Shown here: one piece after another, positions 28,343 to 37,059 of the stretch
Position numbering within the stretch: the first letter of the stretch is position 1
Layout: each line of letters opens with the position of its first letter
Assembly: GCA_963832365.1 (NCBI GenBank)
Contig: CAWHUL010000011.1
Location: forward strand, 124,001 to 188,000
Length of the DNA stretch: 64,000 bases
Reading direction: 5' to 3'
Source: CAWBRT01 sp963832365
GTDB taxonomy: Bacteria > Acidobacteriota > Terriglobia > Terriglobales > Acidobacteriaceae
Made by a program: the position numbers and the translations under genes
The notes under the pieces: model-generated
Databases searched by the model: none
Told to the model about the DNA's origin: nothing
Seen by the model: the letters and a program-made list of their open reading frames with translations, nothing else

Positions 28343-29062
28343 TCACCTTCGAACTTTTTTCTTCACCTTCCCCGCACTCGCCTTCGAACGTTTAGCCTTC
28401 GCAGGCTTGGAGGTTCTTGCCGCAGCGCTTTTCAACTTGAGTGCGGGGTCTTCGGCTGCCCTCCACAGATACCAGCTCGCGATGCTTCGCCACGGCTTCC
28501 ACCGCTCGCCCTTCTTCAGCATTTGCTGCTTGGTGGGCATGTCGGGCAGGCGATAGGTTCGCTGGAAACCTTTGCGCACCCCAAAGTCGTCAAGCGGTAG
28601 CACGTCGGTGCGCCCCAGTCGGAAGATGAGCAGCATTTCGACCGTCCAGCGGCCTATGCCGCGCACCTGGCTGACGCGCTCGATGATCTCCTCGTCGCTC
28701 ATCTTGTCGATGGCGCTGCCGTGCGGCACTGTGCCATCAAGTGTCTTAAGCGCAAGGTCCTTGACCGCCAGCATCTTGTTCTGCGATAAGCCCGCCGAAC
28801 GCAGGCGCCCTTCGGTTTCGGCCACAATCTGCTCGGGAGTGGCGAGCGCACCGGGAAACAACTCGTCCACGCGGCCGAGGATCGCCGCCGCCGCCTTGCC
28901 CGCGAGTTGCTGGTAGACGATCGAGCGCAGCAGGGAATAGAAGATGGAGTGCTCGTGCCGCAGTTTCAGCGTACATGGCCCGACGCGCTCGATCAGTTGC
29001 GCCATGCGGCGATCGGCCCGCTTGAGGTGTTCGGTGGCTTCATCCAATAACTTGGGATGCAT
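28343..29062 (-). CDS. DNA-3-methyladenine glycosylase, AlkA type
   Basis: Base-excision repair glycosylase of the HhH-GPD superfamily, 239 residues. The helix-hairpin-helix reads VSQVRGIGRWTVEMLL and the catalytic Asp lies in DVLPLDDFGVRKG. An upstream helix SIVYQQLAGKAAAAI is typical of bacterial AlkA/MPG-II proteins. There is no iron-sulfur cluster loop, so it is not EndoIII/MutY. The last 30 residues are a Lys/Arg/Ala-rich tail that may add nonspecific DNA affinity. The ATG at 29062 opens MHPKLLDEA. Confidence 0.88.
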   Translation of the reverse strand: MHPKLLDEATEHLKRADRRMAQLIERVGPCTLKLRHEHSIFYSLLRSIVYQQLAGKAAAAILGRVDELFPGALATPEQIVAETEGRLRSAGLSQNKMLAVKDLALKTLDGTVPHGSAIDKMSDEEIIERVSQVRGIGRWTVEMLLIFRLGRTDVLPLDDFGVRKGFQRTYRLPDMPTKQQMLKKGERWKPWRSIASWYLWRAAEDPALKLKSAAARTSKPAKAKRSKASAGKVKKKVRR

Positions 29063-29107
29063 AGTTGACGCTTGGTTGTCCCTTCGATTTTTGCGGTAGT
29101 TTCAGGA

Positions 29108-29195
29108 TGTCATCCTGAGTGAAACGAAGGATCTATGCATTTACCTGCACCGAAATACATAGATTCTTCGCTCGCTGCACTCGCTCAGAATGACA
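29108..29195. repeat. Dispersed palindromic repeat, copy 3 (short form)
   Basis: TGTCATCCTGAGTGAAACGA at the left and GCACTCGCTCAGAATGACA at the right. The centre has inverted ATCTATGCAT...ATACATAGAT. At 88 bases this is the most compact, most symmetrical copy and may show the core of the family. Confidence 0.7.
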
Positions 29196-29219
29196 TTCCC
29201 AAGGAGCATTTGCCGCACT

Positions 29220-29762
29220 CTACGATTCCGTTTCTTCCCGCTCCTGCTCGAGTGCGCTGAGTGTTTCGTCCTCGACGTTCCATTTCTTCAGTATTGGAAT
29301 GATCACGCGGGTCGAGAACCCGGCGCGTGCCAGGGCGCGGAAGATGCGTGCGGTTTGCTTTTGATTGGCCGGCGCGGCGATGCGCTTGCGAGCCAGAAAA
29401 GCGCGCGCCAGCTTTTCCTCATCCACGCCCTCGTATGCGGTTTTCACGGCGCGTTCGATCACGTCCGCATGCATGCCCTTGGCCCTCAGATCGCGGACCA
29501 CGCGCATGCTGCCGAATTTTTCGTTTTCCTTGCGAAAAGAGGAGTACGCAGCCGCGTATCCGGCGTCGTTCAGGTAGCGCTGTTCCTTCAGGCGCGCGAC
29601 GACCACTTCGATCAGCAGCGCGCCCTCCGGTTGATGCTGCACGCGAGGCCGCATCAGGCGCTTGAGTTCGGCAACCGTGCGCATGCGCCTGCCGAGCGCA
29701 CCGACGGCGTAGTCGTAGAGCGCCTGCTCGTCATAGTGCCGCTGACTTGGCTTGAAAGGCAT
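29220..29762 (-). CDS. recX: Regulatory protein RecX
   Basis: A 180-residue all-helical modulator that inhibits RecA filaments. It carries the three-helix repeats of RecX: YDYAVGALGRRMRTVAELKR, LKEQRYLNDAGYAAAYSSF and the segment with RVVRDLRAKGMHADVI. No recA is in the window. It reads in the same direction as the glycosylase but is separated from it by the repeat at 29108, so co-transcription is uncertain. Confidence 0.85.
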   Translation of the reverse strand: MPFKPSQRHYDEQALYDYAVGALGRRMRTVAELKRLMRPRVQHQPEGALLIEVVVARLKEQRYLNDAGYAAAYSSFRKENEKFGSMRVVRDLRAKGMHADVIERAVKTAYEGVDEEKLARAFLARKRIAAPANQKQTARIFRALARAGFSTRVIIPILKKWNVEDETLSALEQEREETES

Positions 29763-29850
29763 GGAACCAGTTTGGCCGAGCTAGGTCGCTGCTGCAAGCG
29801 TAAATCACAGTGCAGCAGCGGGATCGCCTCGGACACACGACGAGCATGGC

Positions 29851-30297
29851 CTACCAGCGAAGCACGACACCCGCTCCGGCGCGTGCGTGCGTGCCGTCGT
29901 TGAAGTGTATGGCATCGAGCTTCAAGCGAAGGGCGATGCGTTTGGTGCCCACGTCGACGCCGGCTCCGGGCAGTACCCCGAAATAGTTGTTGCCGAATTC
30001 GCGCACTTCGCCAAACAACAGGTGAACATAAGGAGTGAACAGCGCATCGCGCGTAGCGAACATCACCTTGGGTCCGCCCAAATACGTGTAGACGTGGTCT
30101 GAACCGTGGCTAGGGTAGTATCCGCCCACATCGCCCTCCAATCCCAGGTGCTTGGTGGCGAGAAATGCGGCGGAGAAGTTGAATCCATTTTTCCCGGGGG
30201 TCAGGTGATCGTAAGCGCCCGAGACCTCCACATGCTGTGCGAAGGTGCAAAGTGTCATCAGGAAGGGGACGCAGCAAACCAAAACGAACTTTCTCAT
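29851..30297 (-). CDS. Outer-membrane beta-barrel protein
   Basis: A 148-residue exported protein with signal peptide MRKFVLVCCVPFLMTLCTFA. The mature part has alternating beta strands (VEVSGAYDHL, GLEGDVGGYY, RIALRLKLDAIHF) and ends with an aromatic, AGAGVVLRW, the usual barrel-assembly signal. It resembles small OmpA-like porin-family proteins of Acidobacteria. No peptidoglycan-binding domain is attached. Function beyond membrane location cannot be stated. Confidence 0.75.
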   Translation of the reverse strand: MRKFVLVCCVPFLMTLCTFAQHVEVSGAYDHLTPGKNGFNFSAAFLATKHLGLEGDVGGYYPSHGSDHVYTYLGGPKVMFATRDALFTPYVHLLFGEVREFGNNYFGVLPGAGVDVGTKRIALRLKLDAIHFNDGTHARAGAGVVLRW

Positions 30298-30463
30298 TTC
30301 AGCTCCTCACACGTCGGCGACAAAAGGGTCGCATGTTGCCGCGGGAAATGCCTTCTGTTGGATGGCGGCAAACCGCCCAGGTCTTGCACTTCTCGCGCCA
30401 GCTTGCCGAGTACCTGTTAACCGGTACCTGTAAATGGTGCTAAGTAGTCTAATCCCCCGGGGA

Positions 30464-31708
30464 CTATTTCCTGGTAGCCGTTTCCGCTTCTTTTTTCGAG
30501 TAATGGGTCTCGACGTACTCTTCGAGGATGGCCATAAATTCTTCCGCGATTTTTTCGCCGCGCAGCGTTGTCATCAGGCGGCCGTCGACGAACACGGGAG
30601 CTTTCGGTTCCTCGAACGTGCCCGGCAGCGAGATGCCGATGTTAGCGTGCTTACTTTCGCCGGGGCCGTTGACTACGCATCCCATCACTGCCAGTTTCAT
30701 TTCCTCGATGCCCTCGTACTGATTGCGCCACACCGGCATCTGCTCGCGCAGGTAGTCCTGAATGCGCTCCGCCAACTGCTGGAAGTAGGTCGAAGTTGTG
30801 CGGCCACAGCCCGGGCAGGCGGTCACCTGCGGAACGAAGCTGCGGATGCCCATCGATTGCAGTATTTGCTGCGCCACGCGGACCTCTTCGCTGCGGTCGC
30901 CGTTGGGTGCGGGCGTCAGCGAAACGCGGATGGTGTCGCCAATGCCTTCTTGCAAAAGAACGGCCAGTCCGGCGGTGCTGCTGACAATGCCCTTGGCGCC
31001 CATGCCGGCCTCGGTGAGGCCCAGGTGCAGCGCATATTTGCAGCGGACGGCGAGCGCGCGATAAACGTCGATCAGGTCCTGCACTCCGCTCACCTTGGCG
31101 CTAAGGATGATCTGTTCGGGCGGCATCCCATACTGCTCGGCGCGTTCGGCCGAGTGCAGGGCGCTGGCGATCATCGCTTCCATCATCACGTCGCGAGTGT
31201 CCAGGGGTTCAGCCAGCTTGGAATTTGCGTCCATCATGCGCGTCAGCAACTGCTGGTCGAGCGAGCCCCAGTTCACTCCAATGCGCACCGGTCGCTGGTT
31301 TTCGATGGCGACCTCGATCATGGTGCGAAAGTTGTCGTCGTCCTTACGGCCTATGGAGACGTTGCCGGGGTTAATCCGATACTTGGCCAGCGCCCGCGCG
31401 CATGCCGGAAACTTCTTCAGCAGCAGATGGCCGTTGTAATGGAAGTCGCCAATGATGGGCACCTGCACGCCCTGTTGCGCCAACCGGTCCACGATCTCCG
31501 GCACGGCCTGTGCGGCGGCATCGTTATTCACGGTCACCCGGACCAGTTCCGATCCGGCGCGAGCCAGTGCGGCCACCTGGGCGACGGTTCCGGAAATGTC
31601 CGCGGTGTCGGTGTTGGTCATCGACTGCACCACGATGGGTGCATCTCCACCGAGCCGGACCCCGCCGACCGTGGCTGTGTACGTCTTTTTGCGCTCAATC
31701 TTCGGCAT
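30464..31708 (-). CDS. ispG: 4-hydroxy-3-methylbut-2-enyl diphosphate synthase IspG
   Basis: Iron-sulfur enzyme of the MEP isoprenoid pathway making HMBPP. At 414 residues it is the bacterial short form. The N-terminal TIM barrel begins VGGVRLGGDAPIVVQSMTNTDT; the cluster Cys residues are in ACPGCGRTT and MGCVVNGPGE. It is the last gene of a minus-strand operon with uppS, cdsA, dxr and rseP, 112 bases after rseP. Confidence 0.95.
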   Translation of the reverse strand: MPKIERKKTYTATVGGVRLGGDAPIVVQSMTNTDTADISGTVAQVAALARAGSELVRVTVNNDAAAQAVPEIVDRLAQQGVQVPIIGDFHYNGHLLLKKFPACARALAKYRINPGNVSIGRKDDDNFRTMIEVAIENQRPVRIGVNWGSLDQQLLTRMMDANSKLAEPLDTRDVMMEAMIASALHSAERAEQYGMPPEQIILSAKVSGVQDLIDVYRALAVRCKYALHLGLTEAGMGAKGIVSSTAGLAVLLQEGIGDTIRVSLTPAPNGDRSEEVRVAQQILQSMGIRSFVPQVTACPGCGRTTSTYFQQLAERIQDYLREQMPVWRNQYEGIEEMKLAVMGCVVNGPGESKHANIGISLPGTFEEPKAPVFVDGRLMTTLRGEKIAEEFMAILEEYVETHYSKKEAETATRK

Positions 31709-31820
31709 ACGAATGTGCTTAGTTTATCATTCGGGACCGTCCGTCAGGATCGGACGGGACAGCACACCCTTCGCATTGAGTCAGTATCCGCCGTAAGGAC
31801 GACACCACGCGCAATATCCC

Positions 31821-33164
31821 TCACTGCACGTGGTGCGTGAATCCCGGAATCACTTTCACAATATCGTTAAAGATCACCATGCCGGCGAACAGGATGAGGC
31901 AGACGAAAGCGGCCTGGTAGATGCGTTCCTTGATGGGCTGGCTGATATCGCGCCGCATGACCGACTCGATCAGCAGCAGCAGGATCAATCCGCCATCGAG
32001 GATCGGGATGGGAAACAGGTTGAAGATGCCGAGGTTGAGGCTGATGGCGGCCATCACCTGCATCAGCGGTGTCCAACCCTTCTGCTGAGCAGCCATGCCG
32101 CTGACGCGCGCGATTCCGATCGGGCCTTCCATCTGCTTGATGGAAATCCTGCGCTGCATCATCCGCTTCACCAACTCCAGAATCAACATCGAGTTCTTCT
32201 GATTCGAGTCGATGGAATGGGAGAGCGCCTGCATAAATGGCAATTTGTCGACACGAACCGGCATGGAGAGAATGCCGATCCGGTAGACCTTATGACCATC
32301 TTCGGCGGTTGCGAGTTGCGGCGTGATGGTCAAATCCAGTTGCTGGCCATTGCGCATTACGGTCAGCACCACCGGATGGTTCTTGCTCTGTTGCAGCATG
32401 TGCGCGAGGCTCTGGGTGGAGCGGACAGGCATTCCGTCGGCGGCGACGATGTCATCCCCGATCTGCATTCCCGACTTGGCTGCCGGCATACCCGGCTCCA
32501 TTTGCGTGACCGTGAACGGCTGTTGCGGCACCAAGCCGGCATCGCCAAATTGCTCCTTGCCGGTCACTTCGGGAACGACGGTCTTCGGTAGTTGCTGATC
32601 GCCCCGCTGAATGACCAACTCCACCGGCGAATTGGGACTGATCATGATCTTGGAAAGGACGAACTCCCAATCGGGATTGCGGGTCGAGCCGATCTGCGTG
32701 ATCTTGTCGCCGGGCTGAATTCCCGCTTTTTCAGCGGCACTGCCAGGGGCTACCCAGCCCACCACAGCGGCCTGATCCAAGTAAAGCGAGTGCTCGTAGT
32801 GCACCATGAAAACGCACGTCAGCAGCACGATTGCAAGCGCGATGTTCATGAACGGCCCGGCCAGCGCGATGACCACACGCTGCCACCGGGGGTGGGACAT
32901 AAATTCCTCCGGCCCGCCGGAGCGCTTGTCCAGGGGGTTTTCCCCCGACATCTTCACGTAACCGCCGAAGGGAAGGAGAGAAATCCGGTAGTCGGTTTCG
33001 CCCCGGCGGAATCCGACCAGCCGTTTGCCAAAACCGATGGAAAAGACCTCGACGCGCACCCCGAACAGCTTGGCAGCAGCGAAATGGCCCCATTCATGGA
33101 CCAGGATCATGACCGCCAGAACAAAGAAAACCGAGACGATATCGTAGTAGAGATTAGCTGCCAT
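31821..33164 (-). CDS. rseP: RIP-type site-2 protease RseP
   Basis: Intramembrane zinc metalloprotease acting on anti-sigma factors and signal-peptide remnants. The HEWGH zinc motif (His23, His27) lies in the first membrane helix. Two PDZ domains follow (VGWVAPGSAAEKAGIQPGDK and MPAAKSGMQIGDDIVAADG). The third ligand lies in the NLFPIPILDGG helix, and a last membrane helix ends the protein. Length is 447 residues, normal for the family. Its ATG is one base beyond the dxr stop region, implying tight coupling. Confidence 0.93.
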   Translation of the reverse strand: MAANLYYDIVSVFFVLAVMILVHEWGHFAAAKLFGVRVEVFSIGFGKRLVGFRRGETDYRISLLPFGGYVKMSGENPLDKRSGGPEEFMSHPRWQRVVIALAGPFMNIALAIVLLTCVFMVHYEHSLYLDQAAVVGWVAPGSAAEKAGIQPGDKITQIGSTRNPDWEFVLSKIMISPNSPVELVIQRGDQQLPKTVVPEVTGKEQFGDAGLVPQQPFTVTQMEPGMPAAKSGMQIGDDIVAADGMPVRSTQSLAHMLQQSKNHPVVLTVMRNGQQLDLTITPQLATAEDGHKVYRIGILSMPVRVDKLPFMQALSHSIDSNQKNSMLILELVKRMMQRRISIKQMEGPIGIARVSGMAAQQKGWTPLMQVMAAISLNLGIFNLFPIPILDGGLILLLLIESVMRRDISQPIKERIYQAAFVCLILFAGMVIFNDIVKVIPGFTHHVQ

Positions 33165-33166
33165 AT

Positions 33167-34382
33167 TCAGGAAATACCCTTCGCCGATACGGGCTTGCGG
33201 GATGCGCTGCTGCGCTGCACTACTCGAGTGGCCAGCAATCGTGCCTCGGCATCCACTGAAAGTACATGTTCTATAGATTCAGGTCTGCCCGTAGATGTTT
33301 CTTCTAAAACTCCCTCGATCGTCGTCGCGATGGCTTGAAAAGGTATCTCACCCTCCAGGAAAGCTGCCACGGCCACTTCGTCCGCGGCATTGAGCGCAAT
33401 GGTTTGCGTGCCGCCGGCCTCGGCAGCCTCGTAGGCCAACCGAAGGCAAGGGAACTTCTCGAAATCGGGAGGAAAAAAGTCCAAATGGCGCAGCTCCGAG
33501 ACCGGAAAGCGCAGGTCGGACTCGATTCGTTCCGGATACGTCAAGGCGTACAGGATCGGCAAGCGCATATCAGTCACCGATACCTGTGCCAACAGGCTGC
33601 CGTCGATGAACTCGACCATCGAATGCACCGTCGACTGGGGATGCACGATCGACCTGCACCTGCCGCGGAGGCAGATCGAAGAGGCGGCACGCCTCGATCA
33701 CCTCAAATCCCTTGTTCATCAATGTTGCCGAGTCAATTGTAATGCGGCGGCCCATCTTCCATGTGGGATGATTGAGCGCCTGTTCGACCGTAATGGCGGC
33801 GAAGTCCACGGCCGGAGTGTGCAGGAAAGGACCTCCCGAAGCGGTTAGCCAGACACGCTCGACCTCAGCCAGACGTCCGCCGCGCATGCACTGGTGGATG
33901 GCATTGTGTTCGCTGTCGATGGGCAGCAGCACGGTTCCGCTGCGCCGCGCCTCGGCCGTGATGAGTTCACCGGCCGCCACCAGACATTCTTTGTTCGCCA
34001 AGCCAAGCGTTTTGCCGGCCTTCACGGCCTCGTAGGTGGCCTTCAGGCCGGCGACACCGACAATGGCGCTGACGACAAAATCGACCTCCGGATGAATGGC
34101 GGCGGCGACCGTGCCGGCCTCGCCCCAAACCACCTCCACATCCGTTACTCCGGCCCGGTGTAACTGCTGACGAAGTTGCGCGGCACCCTCTTCCAGAGCT
34201 ACCGAAACAATACGCGGGCGCCAGCGGAGAACCTGCTCGAAAGCGGTTTTGAGATTGTTGCCCGCCGCCAGCGTGACTACGCCGAAGCGGTCGGGGTATG
34301 ACTCTACAATGCGGAGGGTACTATGTCCGATGGAACCCGTTGAACCTAGGATTGCGAGTTTTTTCATGCGGGGAAGTTGCAT
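33167..34382 (-). CDS. dxr: 1-deoxy-D-xylulose 5-phosphate reductoisomerase, one-base frameshift
   Basis: NADPH-dependent second enzyme of the MEP pathway. The N-terminal Rossmann motif LAILGSTGSIGHSTL, LANKECLVAAGELI and the substrate loop IDSEHNAIHQCM are in the first frame. The C-terminal part (STVHSMVEFIDGSLLAQ and on) is in the second. Removing one base near 33650 rejoins them into 404 residues, standard for Dxr. A later ATG at 34367 (MKKLAILG) may be the true start. Confidence 0.92.
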
Positions 34383-34393
34383 CCACGTTGAGG

Positions 34394-35291
34394 TTAGGGC
34401 ATCTGGAGGAATTTCTCAAGCATTCCTCCAAAAAGCAGCAGTGCCACCGGAGATGCGAACAGCAAGGCATCGATTCGATCCAGGATTCCACCATGCCCGG
34501 GCAGTAAACGTCCGGAATCCTTTATTCCTGCTCCCCGCTTCATGAGCGATTCCAGCAGGTCTCCCAATTGTGCCGCCACGTTCAGGCAAACCGCAACAAC
34601 TACCACTATCCACATAGGTGTCGAAACAAAACTCACAGGCGAAGTGAGCAGGTGGGCCCGCGTTAATCCGTCGGCAATCGGGGTCGCGAACCGGGTCAGC
34701 AGAAGCGCAAAAATCACCGACCCGACAGCCGAAGCCACGGCGCCTTCCCAGGTCTTCTTGGGACTGATGCGCCGCGCAAAAGGGACTCTTCCGAAAGCCC
34801 GGCCGACATAGTAGGCGAATGTGTCGCCCGCCCAGACCACAAAAAAAGTGAACAGGACAAAGAACCATCCCGCCGGCATCATGCGCAAAAACACCAGCGT
34901 AAGCAGCGAAAAACCCACATAGACGATGCCCAGATAAGAGAAACATGCGGCCGGCAATCCGCCGCGCATATCCGCCCGAGGCATGGCCGCGCATAACAGC
35001 ACGAAAGGCGAAAAACAGAAGAGGAAAATCAGCCCGGAAAGCACCGTCACTGCCGATGGAGTTTCGGCGCTGAGCGGCGGCCCAGAACGCGACCGCATAC
35101 ATTGTCACGGTGATCAGGTAGCCAAGGAAGCGAAAGGGTTCGACTCCGTAGCCGGCCACAATCTCAAAGAATTCGCTCAACGACAGCAAGGCTACGAGCG
35201 CCACCAGCAGGGTGAAGGCCCAGTTCGGCGCGCGGAAAACCGCCAGCATGACAATCGGAATGAGGATGGCTGCAGTGAGGACGCGCTTCAT
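34394..35291 (-). CDS. cdsA: Phosphatidate cytidylyltransferase, one-base frameshift
   Basis: Integral membrane enzyme making CDP-diacylglycerol. The first frame gives MKRVLTAAILIPIVMLAVF and the early helices. The second gives the rest, including SPKKTWEGAVAS and the CDP signature SLMKRGAGIKDSGRLLPGHG followed by DRIDAL. One surplus base near 35058 (AAAQR/AETPSAV) separates them. Corrected length is 298 residues, as expected. It lies between uppS and dxr in the envelope operon. Confidence 0.92.
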
Positions 35292-35300
35292 CTGGATGGC

Positions 35301-36092
35301 TTACGCGTGGGCGCTGTTTTCGACAAGTCCGCCATAGCGGCGCTCACGTTTCTGGTACTCGCTGACGGCCTCCAGAAAATGCGTGCCGTCGAAGTCAGGC
35401 CACAATGTCTGGGTGACGTAAATCTCCGCGTAGGCAAGCTGCCAAAGCAGGAAGTTGCTCAGGCGCATCTCGCCGCTGGTTCGAATCACCAGGTCGGGGT
35501 CGGGCAGCGAACCCGTGTAAAGGTGACGGGCGATCATCTCCTCGTCGATCTTGAGATGACCTAATCCGCCATTGCTATTGGCCGTGGCGAGAATCGATTG
35601 GAAGCAGTCCACCAGTTCCGTGCGCGCTCCGTAATTCAGCGCAAGGGTCAGCACCGTTCCGGTGTTCTTGCGGGTCTTCTCCAACGCCCACGCCATGCGC
35701 GTCTGCACCGATTCCGGCAGTTCATGGGTGCGTCCAATGAAGTTTAGCCGCACATTGAAATCGTTGAGCATCGGGACTTCCTGCTTCAAATAACGGCGCA
35801 ACAGGGCCATCAGGAAGTCGGTTTCGGTCTTGGGCCGCCGTTTCAGGTTCTCGACGGAAAAGGCATACAACGTGAGCCATGGAATCTTGACGCGTGAGGC
35901 GGTCTGCACCACGTCGCGCACGGAGTCGGCGCCGCGGCGGTGGCCGGCGATCCTGGGCAGGTGACGGCGTTTCGCCCAGCGTCCGTTCCCATCCATGATG
36001 ATGGCGATATGTTTCGGCAGCCGTGCGGAATCGAGCCGGGAAAAGACCTCGGCTTCTTTGCGACTCAGGCCGGCCAGCGAAGTATTTTGCAA
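35301..36092 (-). CDS. uppS: Undecaprenyl diphosphate synthase UppS
   Basis: cis-Prenyltransferase producing the C55 lipid carrier for cell-wall synthesis. MDGNGRWAKRR (near residue 33) holds the catalytic Asp; RRGADSVRDVV, YAFSVENLKRR, LALNYGARTEL and the C-terminal LVIRTSGEMRLSNFLLWQ with AYAEIYVTQTLWPDF are all present. It is 263 residues. It is the first recognised gene of the uppS-cdsA-dxr-rseP-ispG operon. Confidence 0.95.
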   Translation of the reverse strand: MQNTSLAGLSRKEAEVFSRLDSARLPKHIAIIMDGNGRWAKRRHLPRIAGHRRGADSVRDVVQTASRVKIPWLTLYAFSVENLKRRPKTETDFLMALLRRYLKQEVPMLNDFNVRLNFIGRTHELPESVQTRMAWALEKTRKNTGTVLTLALNYGARTELVDCFQSILATANSNGGLGHLKIDEEMIARHLYTGSLPDPDLVIRTSGEMRLSNFLLWQLAYAEIYVTQTLWPDFDGTHFLEAVSEYQKRERRYGGLVENSAHA

Positions 36093-36115
36093 TCAGAACC
36101 TCGAAGAATTTGAAA

Positions 36116-36355
36116 CTAGCACACGGTGCTCTGATATGCAATAAATGGGGAGATACCTAAGTAACTTGCCTGGGTGACAGGCTGATGGCTGGCGGAGCAG
36201 CTAGTAGGATTGATGCGGCCTGTCGACTTCGCCCAAATTAGCCGGTTGGGTTCAAACTGCACCTCAAACTCATCGACACAAGCGTCGCACAGCCAGATTG
36301 CCGTCTGCCGCCGGTGGTTGACGGTGACCTTGGGATCGGAAGGGCAGATGAACAG
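36116..36355 (-). CDS. Possible small zinc-ribbon-like protein
   Basis: An open frame of 79 codons just upstream of uppS on the same strand. The product begins LFICPSDPKVTVNHRRQ and contains WLCDACVDEFEVQF, with Cys residues spaced like a minimal zinc site. Translation would start at a CTG at 36355 preceded by AGGGA, because no ATG or GTG precedes the conserved-looking part. The C-terminal half is low in complexity. I do not recognise the family, and given other indels nearby the start could be damaged. Confidence 0.25.
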   Translation of the reverse strand: MFICPSDPKVTVNHRRQTAIWLCDACVDEFEVQFEPNRLIWAKSTGRINPTSCSASHQPVTQASYLGISPFIAYQSTVC

Positions 36356-37059
36356 TGTTCCCTGACCGGCCGCCGCACGATATCGTCATAGCGTTATTCA
36401 CGGTAGCTGCCGCTTTAGGCGTTTGCACGGCTAATGGCCCGGTCAGGACCCTTGCTTTTCCGGAAACGGTCGTATTCTCGCACTCGGGCTGCTGCGAGCC
36501 GAGGGTGAATCAATGTCAGCTTGGGTTCGTCGCTGGCTGGGTTTTCCGCGATTTCCACACACTTGCACCGAAATGGAGTAATTGACCTGGCCGCGAACAG
36601 GCACTAATCTCCTACCTTCTACTCACCTCCTGCTCGCCGGTCACGGGCGGCTGGGGTGAGGCGAAGCCAACCGGAACCAAAAAACAGGACTAAGGCCCCG
36701 AACGCAGCGTTTTAAGGCAGCTTTGCGGACGGGCGGACTGTATATTTTTGAAAACATTGGGATACAATATTTTGTGGTATGGGCTTGACAAGCCCTATAT
36801 ACGGGAGTAGTTTTCACATCCGGGCCTCTTTTTGGGTGCCTCGGAACCGAGGTGATTATCCCAGATCAGCCTCAGGTTCCGTGAGGTAGTTCCGGAGTGC
36901 TCCATCGCGACGTGACCTACGATCTCGACGGTAGTTTTGCCTTTTTGAGCTGAAAGCGGCCACCAACGTGGCTGAAGCAGTGAGTGAGTAAACGGTGACA
37001 GGGAGGTTGTTCCCGCCCGTTGCCGGGCAAGAGGGTTGACCCGGTGAAGGAGAATTGAA
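36356..37059 (+). promoter_or_regulatory. Long leader of nrdJ with three hairpins
   Basis: About 700 bases without a convincing gene. A TACAAT box at 36763 may be a -10. Downstream lie GGGCTT-GAC-AAGCCC (36781-36795), the perfect CCTCGG-AA-CCGAGG (36839-36852) and CCTCA-N7-TGAGG (36870-36886). AAGGAG at 37047 precedes the nrdJ ATG. Because nrdJ is B12-dependent I looked for a cobalamin riboswitch, but the B12 box is not visible. The leader may hold another structured RNA. Confidence 0.35.

Noticed and set aside
30434..31840. 468-codon open frame antisense to ispG
   Set aside because: ispG on the other strand is unmistakable; the plus-strand product shows no family features.
36600..37059. Cobalamin riboswitch before nrdJ
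   Set aside because: I could not find the conserved B12 box or the core GGGAA...GGTG pattern; only unrelated hairpins.
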